A stretch of 64,000 nt of DNA, taken from NCBI GenBank assembly GCA_014529385.2, contig CM043960.1, positions 121,821,043-121,885,042 of the forward strand, given 5' to 3'. Position 1 is the first letter of the stretch, and the number at the start of each line of letters is the position of its first letter. A model generated the notes under the pieces. That model saw only the letters and a list, made by a program, of their open reading frames with translations. It did not search any database and had not been told where the DNA came from. Positions 1 to 9,942 of this stretch are shown here, in pieces. Source of the DNA: Adiantum capillus-veneris. Lineage: Eukaryota; Streptophyta; Polypodiopsida; Polypodiales; Pteridaceae. The position numbers were made by a program, and so were the translations under genes.

Positions 1-419
1 TATGCACTATAAATACATACATATACTTATGTGTGCGTGTGTGTGTATACAGAAGCTCATTCACTAACCAGCTTAAGCAGCTTTTAAGAGAAACGAGTCT
101 GCTGCTCTCATAACGCTCCGTTGTTGTAGCAAGATCAACAGCTTCAGGAGGATGAGTCTGCTCTCATAACACTCCACTTCTTTAGCAAAATCAGTAAGTC
201 GTCCTGATTGTAAGCCGTTCGAAAGGGATAGAGTCTGCCAAAGCCCAGTCAATGGCTAGAGGAAGGTAAGCATGGCATGCACGGTGTATAAAGGTGCGAT
301 GCCTTGTGCCTACTTCCCACCTTGATCATGAACATTCTTTGAGGTGTGGGCCTTCGTCAATCCTGACTGCGGGTGCGTAAAGTGCCTCGCAGGAATTGTT
401 TTTGTCATTGTAACAATAC
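1..419 (+). other. 5' flank of the PPR gene
   Basis: This is the only candidate promoter and leader space for the PPR gene. A TATAAATA box-like string sits at 8-15, about 400 bases before the chosen ATG. No other gene is visible. Two partly repeated stretches (GAGTCTGCTGCTCTCATAAC near 89 and GAGTCTGCTCTCATAAC near 154) suggest a short duplication in the leader. Calling the TATA-like string a promoter is inference. Confidence 0.3.
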
Positions 420-3400
420 ATGCCCCCCTTCCCCTCCAGTGATAGCATCACAGTCATTTCAAACAAGTTTATTCAAGAGAATTGTCTTTGCTTGCTCCCA
501 TACATTTGCAAACATGGGCTTGAAAATCACAATGCATTCCGTGATCCCATTGTCTCCATCTTTGTGGGAGTTGGTTGCATGCCCGATCTACAAAATGCCT
601 TGCAGAAGGCGGAATGTAAAAGCAAGCACTTGTGGAATATGCTCATCGCAGGTTTCATCAATTCGGGAAAATCAAGACACGCTCTCACCATGTACAGAAA
701 GTTTCAAGGCAACACGTTGCAGCTCAGTGGGTCTACTTATGTTGAATTACTGAAAGCCTGTGTTGAGCTAAAAGATCTTGACACAGGCTGCCAGATACAT
801 GGTGACATAAAAAGAAACTCTCTATTGCGAAATGACATCATTATTGGTAACAAATTAATTGATTTGTATGCCAAGTGTGGCTCAATCTTGCAAGCACAGG
901 AAGTTTTTGACAAGCTTTCGCATCATGATGATGTTTCCTGGAACTCATTAATTGCAGGGCATCTCAAACATAAGCATGGGAAAGACGCAATTTTGTGCTT
1001 TGAAGAGATGCTATCGGATGGGTTTGCTCCCAATGGAATTACACTGGTCCATTGCATGAAAGCTTGTGTCATCACCAGAAACATATCTAAGGGAAGACAA
1101 TTGCATTCTGAGACAATCATTAAAGGATTTTTGGAGAGAGACACTTTTGTGGGTAATGCATTGGTAGACATGTATGCCAAGTTGGGTTTGATGGAGGATG
1201 CTCAGCGAGTATTCGATAAAATTGTTACTCATGATGTTATCTCATGGACGGCATTGATTGCAGGATATCATGGTCAGGAAAAGAGTAAGGAAGCGTTGGA
1301 CTGTTTTGAACAGATGGGGCTTGAAGGAGTTCTGTCAAATGCTCGTACATATGTTTGCGTCTTAAAAGCTTGTGGAAGCATTGGATGCGGATTCAAAGGT
1401 GCAGAGGTACATGAGGAGGTTGTCAAGGATGGGCTGTTAGATAGTAACATTGTTGTTGGTAATGCATTAATCGACATGTATGCTAAATGTAGATTACCTG
1501 CCAAAGCTTTAGAAGTGTTCAATAAGCTTCCTATCCAAGATGTCGTATCCTGGAATGTGCTTCTTGGAGGTTATCTTCATACTGAGAGTGATGAAGAAGC
1601 ATTACAATGCTTCAGAAAGATGCAGGTCAAGGGTGTGTCTCCCGATGCCATCACTTTTGTATATGGCCTACAAGCATCTGGAAAACTTGGAGCTATTGAT
1701 GTAGGAATAAATATCCATGCTGAGGTGGTAAGGAAAGGGCTTCTTGCAAAGGATATTGTTATTGGGAATGCAATTGTTGACATGTATGCAAAGTGTGGCT
1801 TTCTTGAAAAAGCACGCGAAGTGTTTGGCATTCTTCCGAACAAAACAGTTGTTTCCTGGACAAGTCTTATAGCGGAGTATGCCAGGCTTGAGCTTGCTGA
1901 CGAAGCATTGAGCTGTTTTCAACAGATGCATGGTAATGGGGTGAAACCTAACTCTGTCACATTTGCTTGTTGTTTGAAAGCTTGTGGTCTTGTCATGGAG
2001 ATTGAAATAGGCAGAGGTTTACATGCAGAAATAGAAAGAACAGGATTGCTGGAAAGCGATCTGGATATTGGCAATGAACTCATAGCTATGTATGCAAAGT
2101 GCCGATTTCTCAGAGATGCACAGGATATTCTTGATAGGCTTCCAGTTCGAAATGTTGTTTCTTGGAATTCCCTGATTGTAGGGTATGTTTTACAGGAGCA
2201 AGGTGCAGCTGCACTGAATTGTTTTGATAAGATGGAAATCGATGGTATCTCTCCAGATGATGTTACTTTCACATTTGCTCTTAAAGCTTGTGACTTTGTA
2301 GGAGACTTAGACAAGGCAAAAGACTTGCATGCTATGATTGTGCAACGAGGGTTATTGCAAATTGATCCATCTATTGGCAATTCCTTGGTAGGGCTTTATG
2401 CAAGATTTGGCATGCTTGACGAAGCACAAATTATGTTTCACATGGTTTCGGTTCAAGATGAAACGTTATGGAGAGCGTTGATAGCAGGATATACTAACCA
2501 TAACAATCCTGGGAAAGCATTGTTTTGTTTTGAACAGATGCTAGGAGAGGGAGTGTCTCCAAATCCTGCTACGCTGATTTGTGTTTTGAAAGCTTGTGGT
2601 AGTATTGGGGACTCCGAGAAGGGAAGTATGATACATGCTGAGATTGCGAGGACTGCTTTGATGGAAACAGATCTGGCTGTTGGTAATGCACTTGTAAACA
2701 TGTATGCTAAATGTGGCTTGCTTGCAAAAGCACAGGAAGTGTTTGACAAGCTTTCTGTACGAGATGTAATCACATGGAATGTGCTGATAACAGGTTACGC
2801 TGACCATGAACTTAATAAAGAAGCTCTTATTCAATTTGAAAGAATGCAAGAGGAAGGGGTTCAACCAAATGCAGTTACATTTATTTGTGCCCTAAATGCT
2901 TGTGGTTGTTTTGAGGCTATCAGGAAAAGCATAGAAATTCATTCTGAAATCGCTAGAAGAGGATTGTTGGACGTGAATGATGCCGTTGGCAGTGCTCTTG
3001 TCAACGTGTATGCCCAATGTGGGCTGCTTGCCAAAGCGCATGAAGTTCTTCACCATATCCCTGTCAGAGAGGTGATTTCATGGACTGCACTGGTGGGTGG
3101 ATTCGCAAGAATAGAGTGTGGAGAGGCTGCCTTGGTCTCCTACAAACAGATGCAGCTTGAAGGATTTCTTCCAAATGCAGTCACATATGTTTGCATTCTG
3201 AAAGCTTGTGGCAGTGTAGGGGCCCAAGATAAGGGCAGAGAGATACATGCTGAAATTGCTTTTGAAGGCATGTTGATGAGCAATTTGGCTGTTGGCAATG
3301 CATTAGTCTATATGTATGCTAAGTGTGGCTCTCTGGCAACAGCACAGGAAGTGCTTGACAAGCTTCCTTTTCGTGACACAATTTCATGGAATACTCTAAT

Positions 3401-4721
3401 TGCAGAATATTCCCGATGTGGATTGTCCAAGGATGTTCTCTCTCGTTCAGAGCAAATGCACTTGGAGGGGGTTCCTCCAAATGTTGTCACATTTGTTTGC
3501 AGCCTGAAAGCTTGTGCTTGTATCAAAGCAGTAGACAGGGGCCAACAGATACATGCGGAAGTCTTGAAGAGGAGAAAGTTAAATTCTACGGTCTGCACCG
3601 CATTGGTCAGTATGTATGTGAGTTGCGGCTTGCTATCAAAGGCTTTTGAAGTATTTGAGATACATACAGATTGGAGCATGGCCATGTGGACTGAACTGGT
3701 TATTGGATGCGCCAAATATGCTGCTGATGACAAAGCTATGCATTACTTCGAGCTGCTCGAAGGGATAGCTTCAGAGTGTGCTACATCACTTTGTAGCTCA
3801 AAGACTTCCAATAATTATGTGCTAATTGAGGATTTTCAGAAAGTGTCTGCTGACATGCCAGAAAGTGATTTGCCCATTAGAAATCTTTGTGTTGGCAGTG
3901 CACTTGTAGACATGTTTGCCAACCGTGGGTCATTTCAGACAGCCAGGAAAGTCTTTGATATGCTTACAGACAGGGATGTTGTGCTATGGACTGCATTGAT
4001 GGCAGGGTATGTTAAACATGATTATATTGAGGAAGCGCTGAACTGCTATGATCAAATGCAGCTAGAAGGGGTATCTCCTGATTCGGCAGCTATTGTTCAC
4101 TGCTTGAAAGCCTGTGGCAACATCGGAGCTTTGCAGAAAGGTAGAGAAATGCATGCTGAGATTTCCAGAATGGGTTTGTTAGGAAGCAACCTCTTTGTTG
4201 GAAATGCTTTGGTTGACATGTATGCTAAGTGTGGCTCTCTTGAAAAAGCACAGGATGTTTTTGACCAGCTTCCAGGGGATGTAGTTACATGGACATCTTT
4301 GATCAATGGACACGTGCAAGCTGGAGACAATGATAGAGTTTTTGCAATCTTTGAGACAATGAAAAGGCAAGGCACAAAGCCAGATGCGGTGACTTTTCTC
4401 AAGGTTCTAGATGCATGTTGCCGTGCTGATGTGTTGGATAAGGCTCAGTTGTATATGGAAATCATGCAGAAAGAGTATGATGTGAGCCCGAGTGTAGAGC
4501 ATTACAATTGTATGCTTGATCTTTTGGGTCGTGCAGGTGACATAGAAGGGGCACAGGCTATCGTCAAAGAAATGCCCATCCACGCTGATCATGTGGCATG
4601 GCGTACCATATTGTGTGCTTGTCAGAGATTTGGCTATGCGGATCTTGGAATGAATGCTCATCAGTATGTGTTGCCTCAAAATGAGGTAGATGCTAACCAT
4701 AGGAACAGTGTAAATATGTAA
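420..4721 (+). CDS. PLS-class pentatricopeptide repeat protein with partial E domain
   Basis: The 1433-residue product is almost entirely PPR repeats. PPR proteins of this class bind organellar RNA through repeat arrays and act in editing, splicing or stability in plastids and mitochondria; which transcript this one binds cannot be told. I count twelve P-L-S triplets of about 101 residues, each with a core like VGNALVDMYAKCG followed by VFDKLP and DVVSW. The tenth triplet is the most degenerate, and a PPR-poor insert follows it. The C-terminus has an E1-like segment (HYNCMLDLLGRAGDIEGAQ, KEMP, AWRTILCAC) and stops soon after, without E+ or DYW deaminase domains. The gene is intronless, which suits land-plant PPR genes. 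The ATG at 420 is the first in frame; an overlapping 126-codon frame at 373-753 is a shadow. The first 60 residues are not a clear transit peptide. It is the only intact non-transposon frame here. Confidence 0.85.
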   Translation: MPPFPSSDSITVISNKFIQENCLCLLPYICKHGLENHNAFRDPIVSIFVGVGCMPDLQNALQKAECKSKHLWNMLIAGFINSGKSRHALTMYRKFQGNTLQLSGSTYVELLKACVELKDLDTGCQIHGDIKRNSLLRNDIIIGNKLIDLYAKCGSILQAQEVFDKLSHHDDVSWNSLIAGHLKHKHGKDAILCFEEMLSDGFAPNGITLVHCMKACVITRNISKGRQLHSETIIKGFLERDTFVGNALVDMYAKLGLMEDAQRVFDKIVTHDVISWTALIAGYHGQEKSKEALDCFEQMGLEGVLSNARTYVCVLKACGSIGCGFKGAEVHEEVVKDGLLDSNIVVGNALIDMYAKCRLPAKALEVFNKLPIQDVVSWNVLLGGYLHTESDEEALQCFRKMQVKGVSPDAITFVYGLQASGKLGAIDVGINIHAEVVRKGLLAKDIVIGNAIVDMYAKCGFLEKAREVFGILPNKTVVSWTSLIAEYARLELADEALSCFQQMHGNGVKPNSVTFACCLKACGLVMEIEIGRGLHAEIERTGLLESDLDIGNELIAMYAKCRFLRDAQDILDRLPVRNVVSWNSLIVGYVLQEQGAAALNCFDKMEIDGISPDDVTFTFALKACDFVGDLDKAKDLHAMIVQRGLLQIDPSIGNSLVGLYARFGMLDEAQIMFHMVSVQDETLWRALIAGYTNHNNPGKALFCFEQMLGEGVSPNPATLICVLKACGSIGDSEKGSMIHAEIARTALMETDLAVGNALVNMYAKCGLLAKAQEVFDKLSVRDVITWNVLITGYADHELNKEALIQFERMQEEGVQPNAVTFICALNACGCFEAIRKSIEIHSEIARRGLLDVNDAVGSALVNVYAQCGLLAKAHEVLHHIPVREVISWTALVGGFARIECGEAALVSYKQMQLEGFLPNAVTYVCILKACGSVGAQDKGREIHAEIAFEGMLMSNLAVGNALVYMYAKCGSLATAQEVLDKLPFRDTISWNTLIAEYSRCGLSKDVLSRSEQMHLEGVPPNVVTFVCSLKACACIKAVDRGQQIHAEVLKRRKLNSTVCTALVSMYVSCGLLSKAFEVFEIHTDWSMAMWTELVIGCAKYAADDKAMHYFELLEGIASECATSLCSSKTSNNYVLIEDFQKVSADMPESDLPIRNLCVGSALVDMFANRGSFQTARKVFDMLTDRDVVLWTALMAGYVKHDYIEEALNCYDQMQLEGVSPDSAAIVHCLKACGNIGALQKGREMHAEISRMGLLGSNLFVGNALVDMYAKCGSLEKAQDVFDQLPGDVVTWTSLINGHVQAGDNDRVFAIFETMKRQGTKPDAVTFLKVLDACCRADVLDKAQLYMEIMQKEYDVSPSVEHYNCMLDLLGRAGDIEGAQAIVKEMPIHADHVAWRTILCACQRFGYADLGMNAHQYVLPQNEVDANHRNSVNM

Positions 4722-5100
4722 CATTACAGCTACACACATTGGATTTGTATACAATGCATCTCAACAATTGTTGAGGCATGAAGACACCTCAGGTGGATGT
4801 AGTGCAATGTGGTCCACCTTTCACACAGATAATCCAAGTCTTGTTGGGGATTTATTGAGATTTCAGCCCGGCACAGAACTTTTGTGGGGACAGTCTATGT
4901 TAAAAAGCAAAGCTTTTAGGGTGTGTACAACACATTTCTCAACCTTGAGGATTGTGTAGTGCTTTGAGACAAACGATCATATGATATAAAGACATAACCT
5001 TTCAAACACTGTTTGGAATGACGGGCTAGACTTGGGGGTTTAGGGTGTTATGATTTGGAGGAAGGAATCGTAGGAGAAATTGCCATAACTTCTGCCCTCT

Positions 5101-5255
5101 CCTCCATCAATGACTTTTGCTAATACAAAACTTATATCTAATATCGAGCAAATTTTCTTGCAGCATGAGTTTCTCTCTCTTATTCCATCACCTCTATAAA
5201 TGAATTTTGCCAATGCAAAACTTATATCGATTGAATCTGTTGCAACGTGATGGAT
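5101..5255 (+). repeat. Diverged direct repeat, about 90-base spacing
   Basis: The phrase CAATGACTTTTGCTAATACA then AAACTTATATC near 5107 returns near 5199 as AATGAATTTTGCCAATGCA then AAACTTATATC. The intervening bases are less similar. This looks like an old tandem duplication. Confidence 0.5.
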
Positions 5256-5646
5256 GAAAAGGTCACCAAAAGAGTTGTATAGTACTTATGAAGCAATGCA
5301 AACAAAATTTATAGATATGATATTTAGCCACACTCAGCATAAGCAATCACTCTTTGTTTAGGATTAGCACCACTGCATTTTGGCAATCAACTCTCTTAAA
5401 TGGTGGATGGAGGCCAATGGATCTCATGTAGAAGTTTCATATGAAGAATTATTGATTGAGTCCTCTTTCGAATGCGTCTCTTACAAGTTGACCTCTCCTG
5501 TTTTGAGATCAGTCATCACATCCTTTACATTTTGGCCTCAGTGAGAGCAATTGTGGACCGTTCGATAGAGCTTGTCGATTGGCAATTTGGCAAGTTAACG
5601 ATGGCAAAATCTGTTTCTTCACGTCCTATTTCTTATAAGAGAGGCA

Positions 5647-5745
5647 TTAACTAAGAATCGTCTTTTGTATATGTAGGCCACTATGAACTATGAGAGAGAG
5701 TTAACTAAGCATTGTCTTTTGTATTTGTAGGCCACTATGAACTAC
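5647..5745 (+). repeat. Tandem duplication, about 54-base period
   Basis: TTAACTAAG, then TCTTTTGTAT, then GTAGGCCACTATGAACTA occurs from 5647 and again from 5701, with few differences. It ends at the poly-C tract. Confidence 0.75.
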
Positions 5746-5753
5746 GACGACAA

Positions 5754-5784
<31 letters not shown>

Positions 5785-5802
5785 CCTCCCCTCTCTCTCT
5801 TC
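5754..5802 (+). repeat. Poly-C tract (about 28 C) grading into CT-rich sequence
   Basis: An uninterrupted C run from 5754 to 5781 is followed by CTCCCCTCCC and a short CT repeat. Both flanking translations (poly-proline one way, poly-glycine the other) are low-complexity artefacts. Confidence 0.9.
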
Positions 5803-6216
5803 AAACAAAGCGTTTGGAGACAGACATTGGGACTGCCTTTCACTCGGACTAAAGACAAGAGAGAGGAGAGGGCGCAAGAGAGAGAAGGAAACGAAGAAGA
5901 AGAGAGATTGTCAATGAAAGAGGAGAACAAAAAAACATACGTTCCAAAAATTGGAAGGGTGCTCTGTTGTACACGGGCTGAAATTCCCTCTCATTTATTA
6001 CCCTCCATTTCTGCAGAAAGGCAGTGCCAAACCCAAAAAAAAACCAAAGCCGTTGGAATATTTGAAAACAACTGCACCAAAAGGAGAAATTTCTATTTTC
6101 TGTGCGTGATTACCGAGTAGCGTTACAAACTTCGAAAGCTGGTTGCCGTGGGCTCATTTGCTTGCTTGTGCAGGTTTGGTCGGTAGAGGGAAAGTTGGTC
6201 GCTCGCCACGTAGGTG

Positions 6217-6245
<29 letters not shown>
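6217..6245 (+). repeat. (CT)n microsatellite
   Basis: Fourteen or so CT units, directly upstream of the PPR relic. Confidence 0.9.
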
Positions 6246-6247
<2 letters not shown>

Positions 6248-6362
6248 GGCTTTGATGTTATGGGAGACTGTGTGGTCCTGCTGTGGACAACACCCAACAA
6301 CCCGATTCTTTATTCCTTGCCATTCCTACGACTGCATACCATTGTTGATCTGGCAGTGTTCC

Positions 6363-7010
6363 ACTTCTATAAAGGACTGCAACTAGATGATATCTCACCG
6401 GATATCTTCATATATAGTTGCAGCTTGAAAACTTGTGATAGCATTGGTGCAATCGATTAGGGTCAAGATTTAAAGGTTGAAATTGTAAGATTTCGATTGT
6501 TAGATAAGTACATGCTTGTGGACAACGTTTTAGTAAATTTGCATGCCAAGTATGACAGGCTCCTTCTAGCACACCAAGAATTTGACAAGCTGCCCACTTG
6601 AGAAGGCAATTCATGAGATCCTTGATTGCAGGGATGCCTCCCATGTTAAGGGTTTCTACCACAAAGGCAAAAGTAACTGAAACAAGTGCAATTCCGTTTT
6701 TAACATGCACTGCCCAAAACACCCACACAACCCCTAGTATCCTTACACAGCTACATTTGTAAGTAATGACTTTTAGGCTGTTCCTGCCTATTAACCGACG
6801 AGAATTGGGCTGAACTAGATCTTTTACAGGCTGATTAAAAATCTTGCAGCTTCAATCATTGACCCATGTGATGTTGTAAAATGTGGTTGCGGGGAATCCA
6901 AGCTGGGATGGGTGTATTGCTTTCCATTGACAAGAGGTTTTTCTAAAGCTCTTGATGAGGGCAAATAAATCCATGAGGAGATTGTTAGTCAGGTGCTCAT
7001 AGTCCATGTT
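6363..7010 (+). pseudogene. Decayed PPR gene fragment
   Basis: Between stop codons and frame shifts, plus-strand translation gives PPR phrases in the correct order: ISPDIFIYSCSLKTCDSIGA (L motif, compare LKACGSIGA), then after a stop GQDLKVEIVRFRLLDKYML and VDNVLVNLHAKYDRLLLAHQ, then EFDKLPT (S motif). Near 6940-6990 ALDEGK, a stop, and IHEEIV look like another L motif. This is about one P-L-S triplet plus scraps, about 1.6 kb beyond the intact PPR gene and in the same orientation. It is probably a dead tandem duplicate or the remains of a neighbouring family member. The boundary at 7010 is approximate. Confidence 0.6.
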
Positions 7011-7893
7011 AATCAGAGGTATGGCAGGATCAGCACATCTACCCCGCGTTTCAGCGACAGTTTTGGTCATGCATCTGGACTGTCGGGATCCGCCGCAGGA
7101 TATGTTATTTCATGTGGATGATAGTGCATGCAGGATTGCTTGCTGACACCTGGGCTGCAGTCACTGGTCATGGTTCGACCTATTAGAGATCTACTTTGCA
7201 GCTTGAGTCTTTGAGACACAGCTTTTGGATTTGTCCATACGCTCAGCCATTGTGGAGGGCAGTTTGTTTGTTGTTGACTAGAATGGCATACATGATGGGT
7301 TTGTGACGTGGGGGGCAGTGGCATGCTTTTGGGTCTCACACATTTTCTAGGCTTGCTGCCAGATCTAGTCTTCATGCTTACTTCATTGGGATATAGACCG
7401 GGCACTCTACAAATGATCCCTGATGCAGGTCAGCAATTGGACTGCAAACAGTGGGATACAATTTTTACTATGATTTGCAGCATCACTCTTTGGACCATGT
7501 GGAAGGCTTGTAGCCTTGTGTGCTCACATTCTGGGCTCACAGTCTTCTCCTACATCCACCACTTTGACAACCATTTGGACTAAATTGCAGTATAACCTTT
7601 GCAGTCAGCCGGATACTTAAAGCAGGCTCCTCGAGGGGAGTGGAGCAACGTAGATGCTCCTTTCTTCACACATGGGCGAGATCTTAATTTCTCTTCAGTA
7701 GGGCCCATGGTTGCATCGCATGGCATTATGCACCTCCCTACTAGGTGGTTCATTTTGCATTCATCATACATACCACCTTGATATCTACATATCCCTCACA
7801 TTGCTATCCCACTTTTGTACTTCCTCTGGGAGATAGGCCTTTGAGCATCTCCAGAGGTCTCTTATGTACATAGTATACAGCCTCCTTTCGTGC

Positions 7894-7895
<2 letters not shown>
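7011..7895. other. Spacer with no recognised feature
   Basis: Several short frames exist (for example 7067-7405 minus and 7308-7583 plus), but none shows a domain, a repeat or a credible start context. I see nothing to annotate beyond possible further PPR decay. Confidence 0.4.

Positions 7896-7989
<94 letters not shown>
7896..7989 (+). repeat. (AG)n microsatellite, about 94 bases
   Basis: A pure AG repeat that joins the terminal GAAATGAAATG repeats of the LINE below. Read on the minus strand it forms the simple-sequence tail of that LINE. Confidence 0.95.
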
Positions 7990-7992
<3 letters not shown>

Positions 7993-9942
7993 GAAATGAA
8001 ATGTTATATTAACGTCTTCAAAAGGCCAAAATGACCTATGAGACCAATCAGTTACAAAATAGTGAATCTAATACCATGTCTGGGTACAAAAGAACTAGAA
8101 AAGAACTAGAAGTGGAACAAAATACTACTACTACTACTACAATCTAAAACTACGTGGGTGTAGCAGCTGATACAATAGGTACCCGGTAAACTGGATGTAA
8201 CAGTGTGTGAAACAAAGATGGAAGAAATGGTGAGGATCCTTCCTCATCTGCACTCTGGATGTCGAGAGAGTATGGCTCGAATCTTCTGTTGTAGTCTCCG
8301 TCGATGCTGTGTAGCTCCTCTCCTCAGTTGCGGTCGTCTGTATCTTTGTAGCTCCAATGCTCGGTCGATGAGAGTGCCAGTAGTGGTCGAATGAGTGTGG
8401 GACGAGCTCTGCAGTGGTGGCTGCTCCTCTGGCTGTCCCATATCTAGTGAAAAGAAATCTGTAATGTGTCTCTGGGACTGCCTCTCTCTAGCTCTCCCCA
8501 GTAAAGTGTCTCTATACCTGTGTAACTCAAGTAGATATAGTCCAAGACATCTCTGATCCTCATAACTCATGACCCTAGATAGAGGACCAAAACCCTCTCT
8601 GAATAAGCAGTGGAAACGCCCCCGTATCTCATAGAACACTGTGCAATGACATATGTAGTGCAACTCTGTCTCTGGCTCTCTCTGGCATAATCGGCATATC
8701 CTGCTGTCTGCTGGTATCCCTCTGAATCTACCAGTCTCAATCTCGAGCTGATGTGAGGATGTGCGTATTTGACCAATGGCACAACGCAAACCATGAGACA
8801 TATGTGTGTCCATGTAGCTGGGTCGAATCACAAACCCATCTCCTGTGAGGTGGAGAAGATGCTCTCTATAGAAAGCCATCTTCGTGCTCAACTCCTGAGG
8901 CGGCTCTATCCATGTCCTCCTGGTGTCGAGCTGGATCAGGTCCTGACGAATGAGTCTAGTGATCTCCACCCGTGTAAGAGACAGCGAGGGTGCCTGAAGA
9001 GAATACTGGAAAGGGGGCAACCTGTCCATGGTGAAGCCATGCGTCTGAAACCATGAAGTCATCTGTGCATACCAGCATGAAGTGTCCCCCTGTAGAGCTA
9101 ACTGTCTGGAAGACTCAAGGGCCAGTCTAGCATATCTGTCTCTAGTAGTATCCCATAGGCTGTGCACAAAGGACACTGATCTGGTAAGCGCCTCAATCTC
9201 CATGGGGGGGGCAGCTAGCTCTGCTCGAATGATCGCGTGAGGTACGGAGGCCTTGGCTCTAATCAATCGGGAGATCATAGATACCAAGGGCCTCTCCATA
9301 CGTCTCCAACCATCCTGGCCTACAGAAGGTCCCCATACCTGTACCCCATACATCATAGCTGAGGCTACTAAAGTATCAAAGAGCCATAACTTTGTCCGAG
9401 GTTCCTGGAACTGAACCTGCGAACACATCCTCTCCAAGCCTCCCAAGGCCGCATAAGCTCTGGTCAGTCTAGTCTCTGCTGCTCTCCCCAAAGAAAACCT
9501 CGGCCCAGTGAAGACTATCCCAAGGTAAGTGTATGCATCTGTATACTCCACAATCTCTTGACCATACGTGAAGGTCGGTGCCGATCTCCTGATCCACTGC
9601 GGTGTGGTGTTAAACACCATGACCTTGGTTTTACCAAGGTTTACAGACAATCCACTATCCTCTGCAAAACTGTGTAATGCATCCAATTGTCGCTGCATAC
9701 CCTCTGGTGAGTCAGAGATCAAGACAATATCATCAGCATATAACAACAATGGGATCCACGTCCCTGCCAGCTGGGCACCTCTATCACCCTCTCTGTCAAT
9801 GTAATCAGACACCTCATCAACATACATACCAAATAGAGTAGGAGACAATGGGCAACCCTGTTTCACCCCGATAGTGGAGTGAACTAAGTTAGATATCCCC
9901 TCTGGGGTGCGTACGTTAAACGTCTTCAAAAGGCCAAAATGA
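7990..9942 (-). mobile_element. 5'-truncated non-LTR retrotransposon (LINE)
   Basis: The minus strand carries the C-terminal part of a LINE reverse transcriptase followed by a 3' untranslated region that ends in TTTCATTTCATTTC and a CT tail. The element lacks an endonuclease and the N-terminal RT fingers. A 24-base segment of its own 3' untranslated region (8011-8034) is repeated exactly at the truncated 5' end (9919-9942), where it meets a Ty3 fragment. The same 3' end, with slight changes, recurs at about 46170-46247. This points to an aberrant or template-switched integration. Confidence 0.75.
8244..9929 (-). CDS. LINE reverse transcriptase, C-terminal part with terminal zinc finger
   Basis: A 561-codon open frame begins inside the RT domain. 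GVKQGCPLSPTLF lies near residue 23 and the catalytic YADDIVLISDS near residue 65, followed by the thumb-like LGKTKVMVFNTT. After a long connection region a Cys/His cluster (CRLCQREPE, then HYICHC near residues 410-425) matches the zinc-finger-like C-terminal region of plant LINE reverse transcriptases. The first residues MKT come from the duplicated 24-base segment, so the start codon is accidental. Because the frame is open to its end, this copy is much younger than the LTR elements nearby, but without endonuclease and RT fingers it cannot move on its own. Confidence 0.8.
   Translation of the reverse strand: MKTFNVRTPEGISNLVHSTIGVKQGCPLSPTLFGMYVDEVSDYIDREGDRGAQLAGTWIPLLLYADDIVLISDSPEGMQRQLDALHSFAEDSGLSVNLGKTKVMVFNTTPQWIRRSAPTFTYGQEIVEYTDAYTYLGIVFTGPRFSLGRAAETRLTRAYAALGGLERMCSQVQFQEPRTKLWLFDTLVASAMMYGVQVWGPSVGQDGWRRMERPLVSMISRLIRAKASVPHAIIRAELAAPPMEIEALTRSVSFVHSLWDTTRDRYARLALESSRQLALQGDTSCWYAQMTSWFQTHGFTMDRLPPFQYSLQAPSLSLTRVEITRLIRQDLIQLDTRRTWIEPPQELSTKMAFYREHLLHLTGDGFVIRPSYMDTHMSHGLRCAIGQIRTSSHQLEIETGRFRGIPADSRICRLCQREPETELHYICHCTVFYEIRGRFHCLFREGFGPLSRVMSYEDQRCLGLYLLELHRYRDTLLGRARERQSQRHITDFFSLDMGQPEEQPPLQSSSHTHSTTTGTLIDRALELQRYRRPQLRRGATQHRRRLQQKIRAILSRHPECR

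Larger units (their letters stand above)
4722..5753. other. Intergenic spacer downstream of the PPR gene
   Basis: No supported coding region. It holds an AT-rich direct repeat (5101-5255), a tandem duplication (5647-5745), and a segment around 5545-5720 that recurs in diverged form near 44070-44290. Short frames at 4768-4959 and 5472-5654 have no recognisable domains. Confidence 0.5.

Noticed and set aside
373-753. A 126-codon plus-strand frame overlapping the start of the PPR gene.
   Set aside because: It lies in another frame over PPR codons, has no domain and ends early.
923-4402. Numerous minus-strand open frames of 60-153 codons across the PPR gene.
   Set aside because: They are antisense shadows of the repeat array; all show the same recurrent AYMST/ALPT text produced by reversing the repeated S motif.
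5737-6120. A 127-codon frame starting with a poly-proline run.
   Set aside because: The run is the poly-C tract. The rest is lysine/glutamate-rich, without homology signs.
7067-7583. Pair of 90-112-codon frames on both strands that might be a small gene.
   Set aside because: No domain, no start context and overlapping opposite frames. I list the region as spacer only.
7990-9942. Reading the 24-base repeat as an ordinary LINE target-site duplication.
   Set aside because: The same 24 bases lie inside the homologous LINE 3' end near 46200, so they belong to the element and not to the target.
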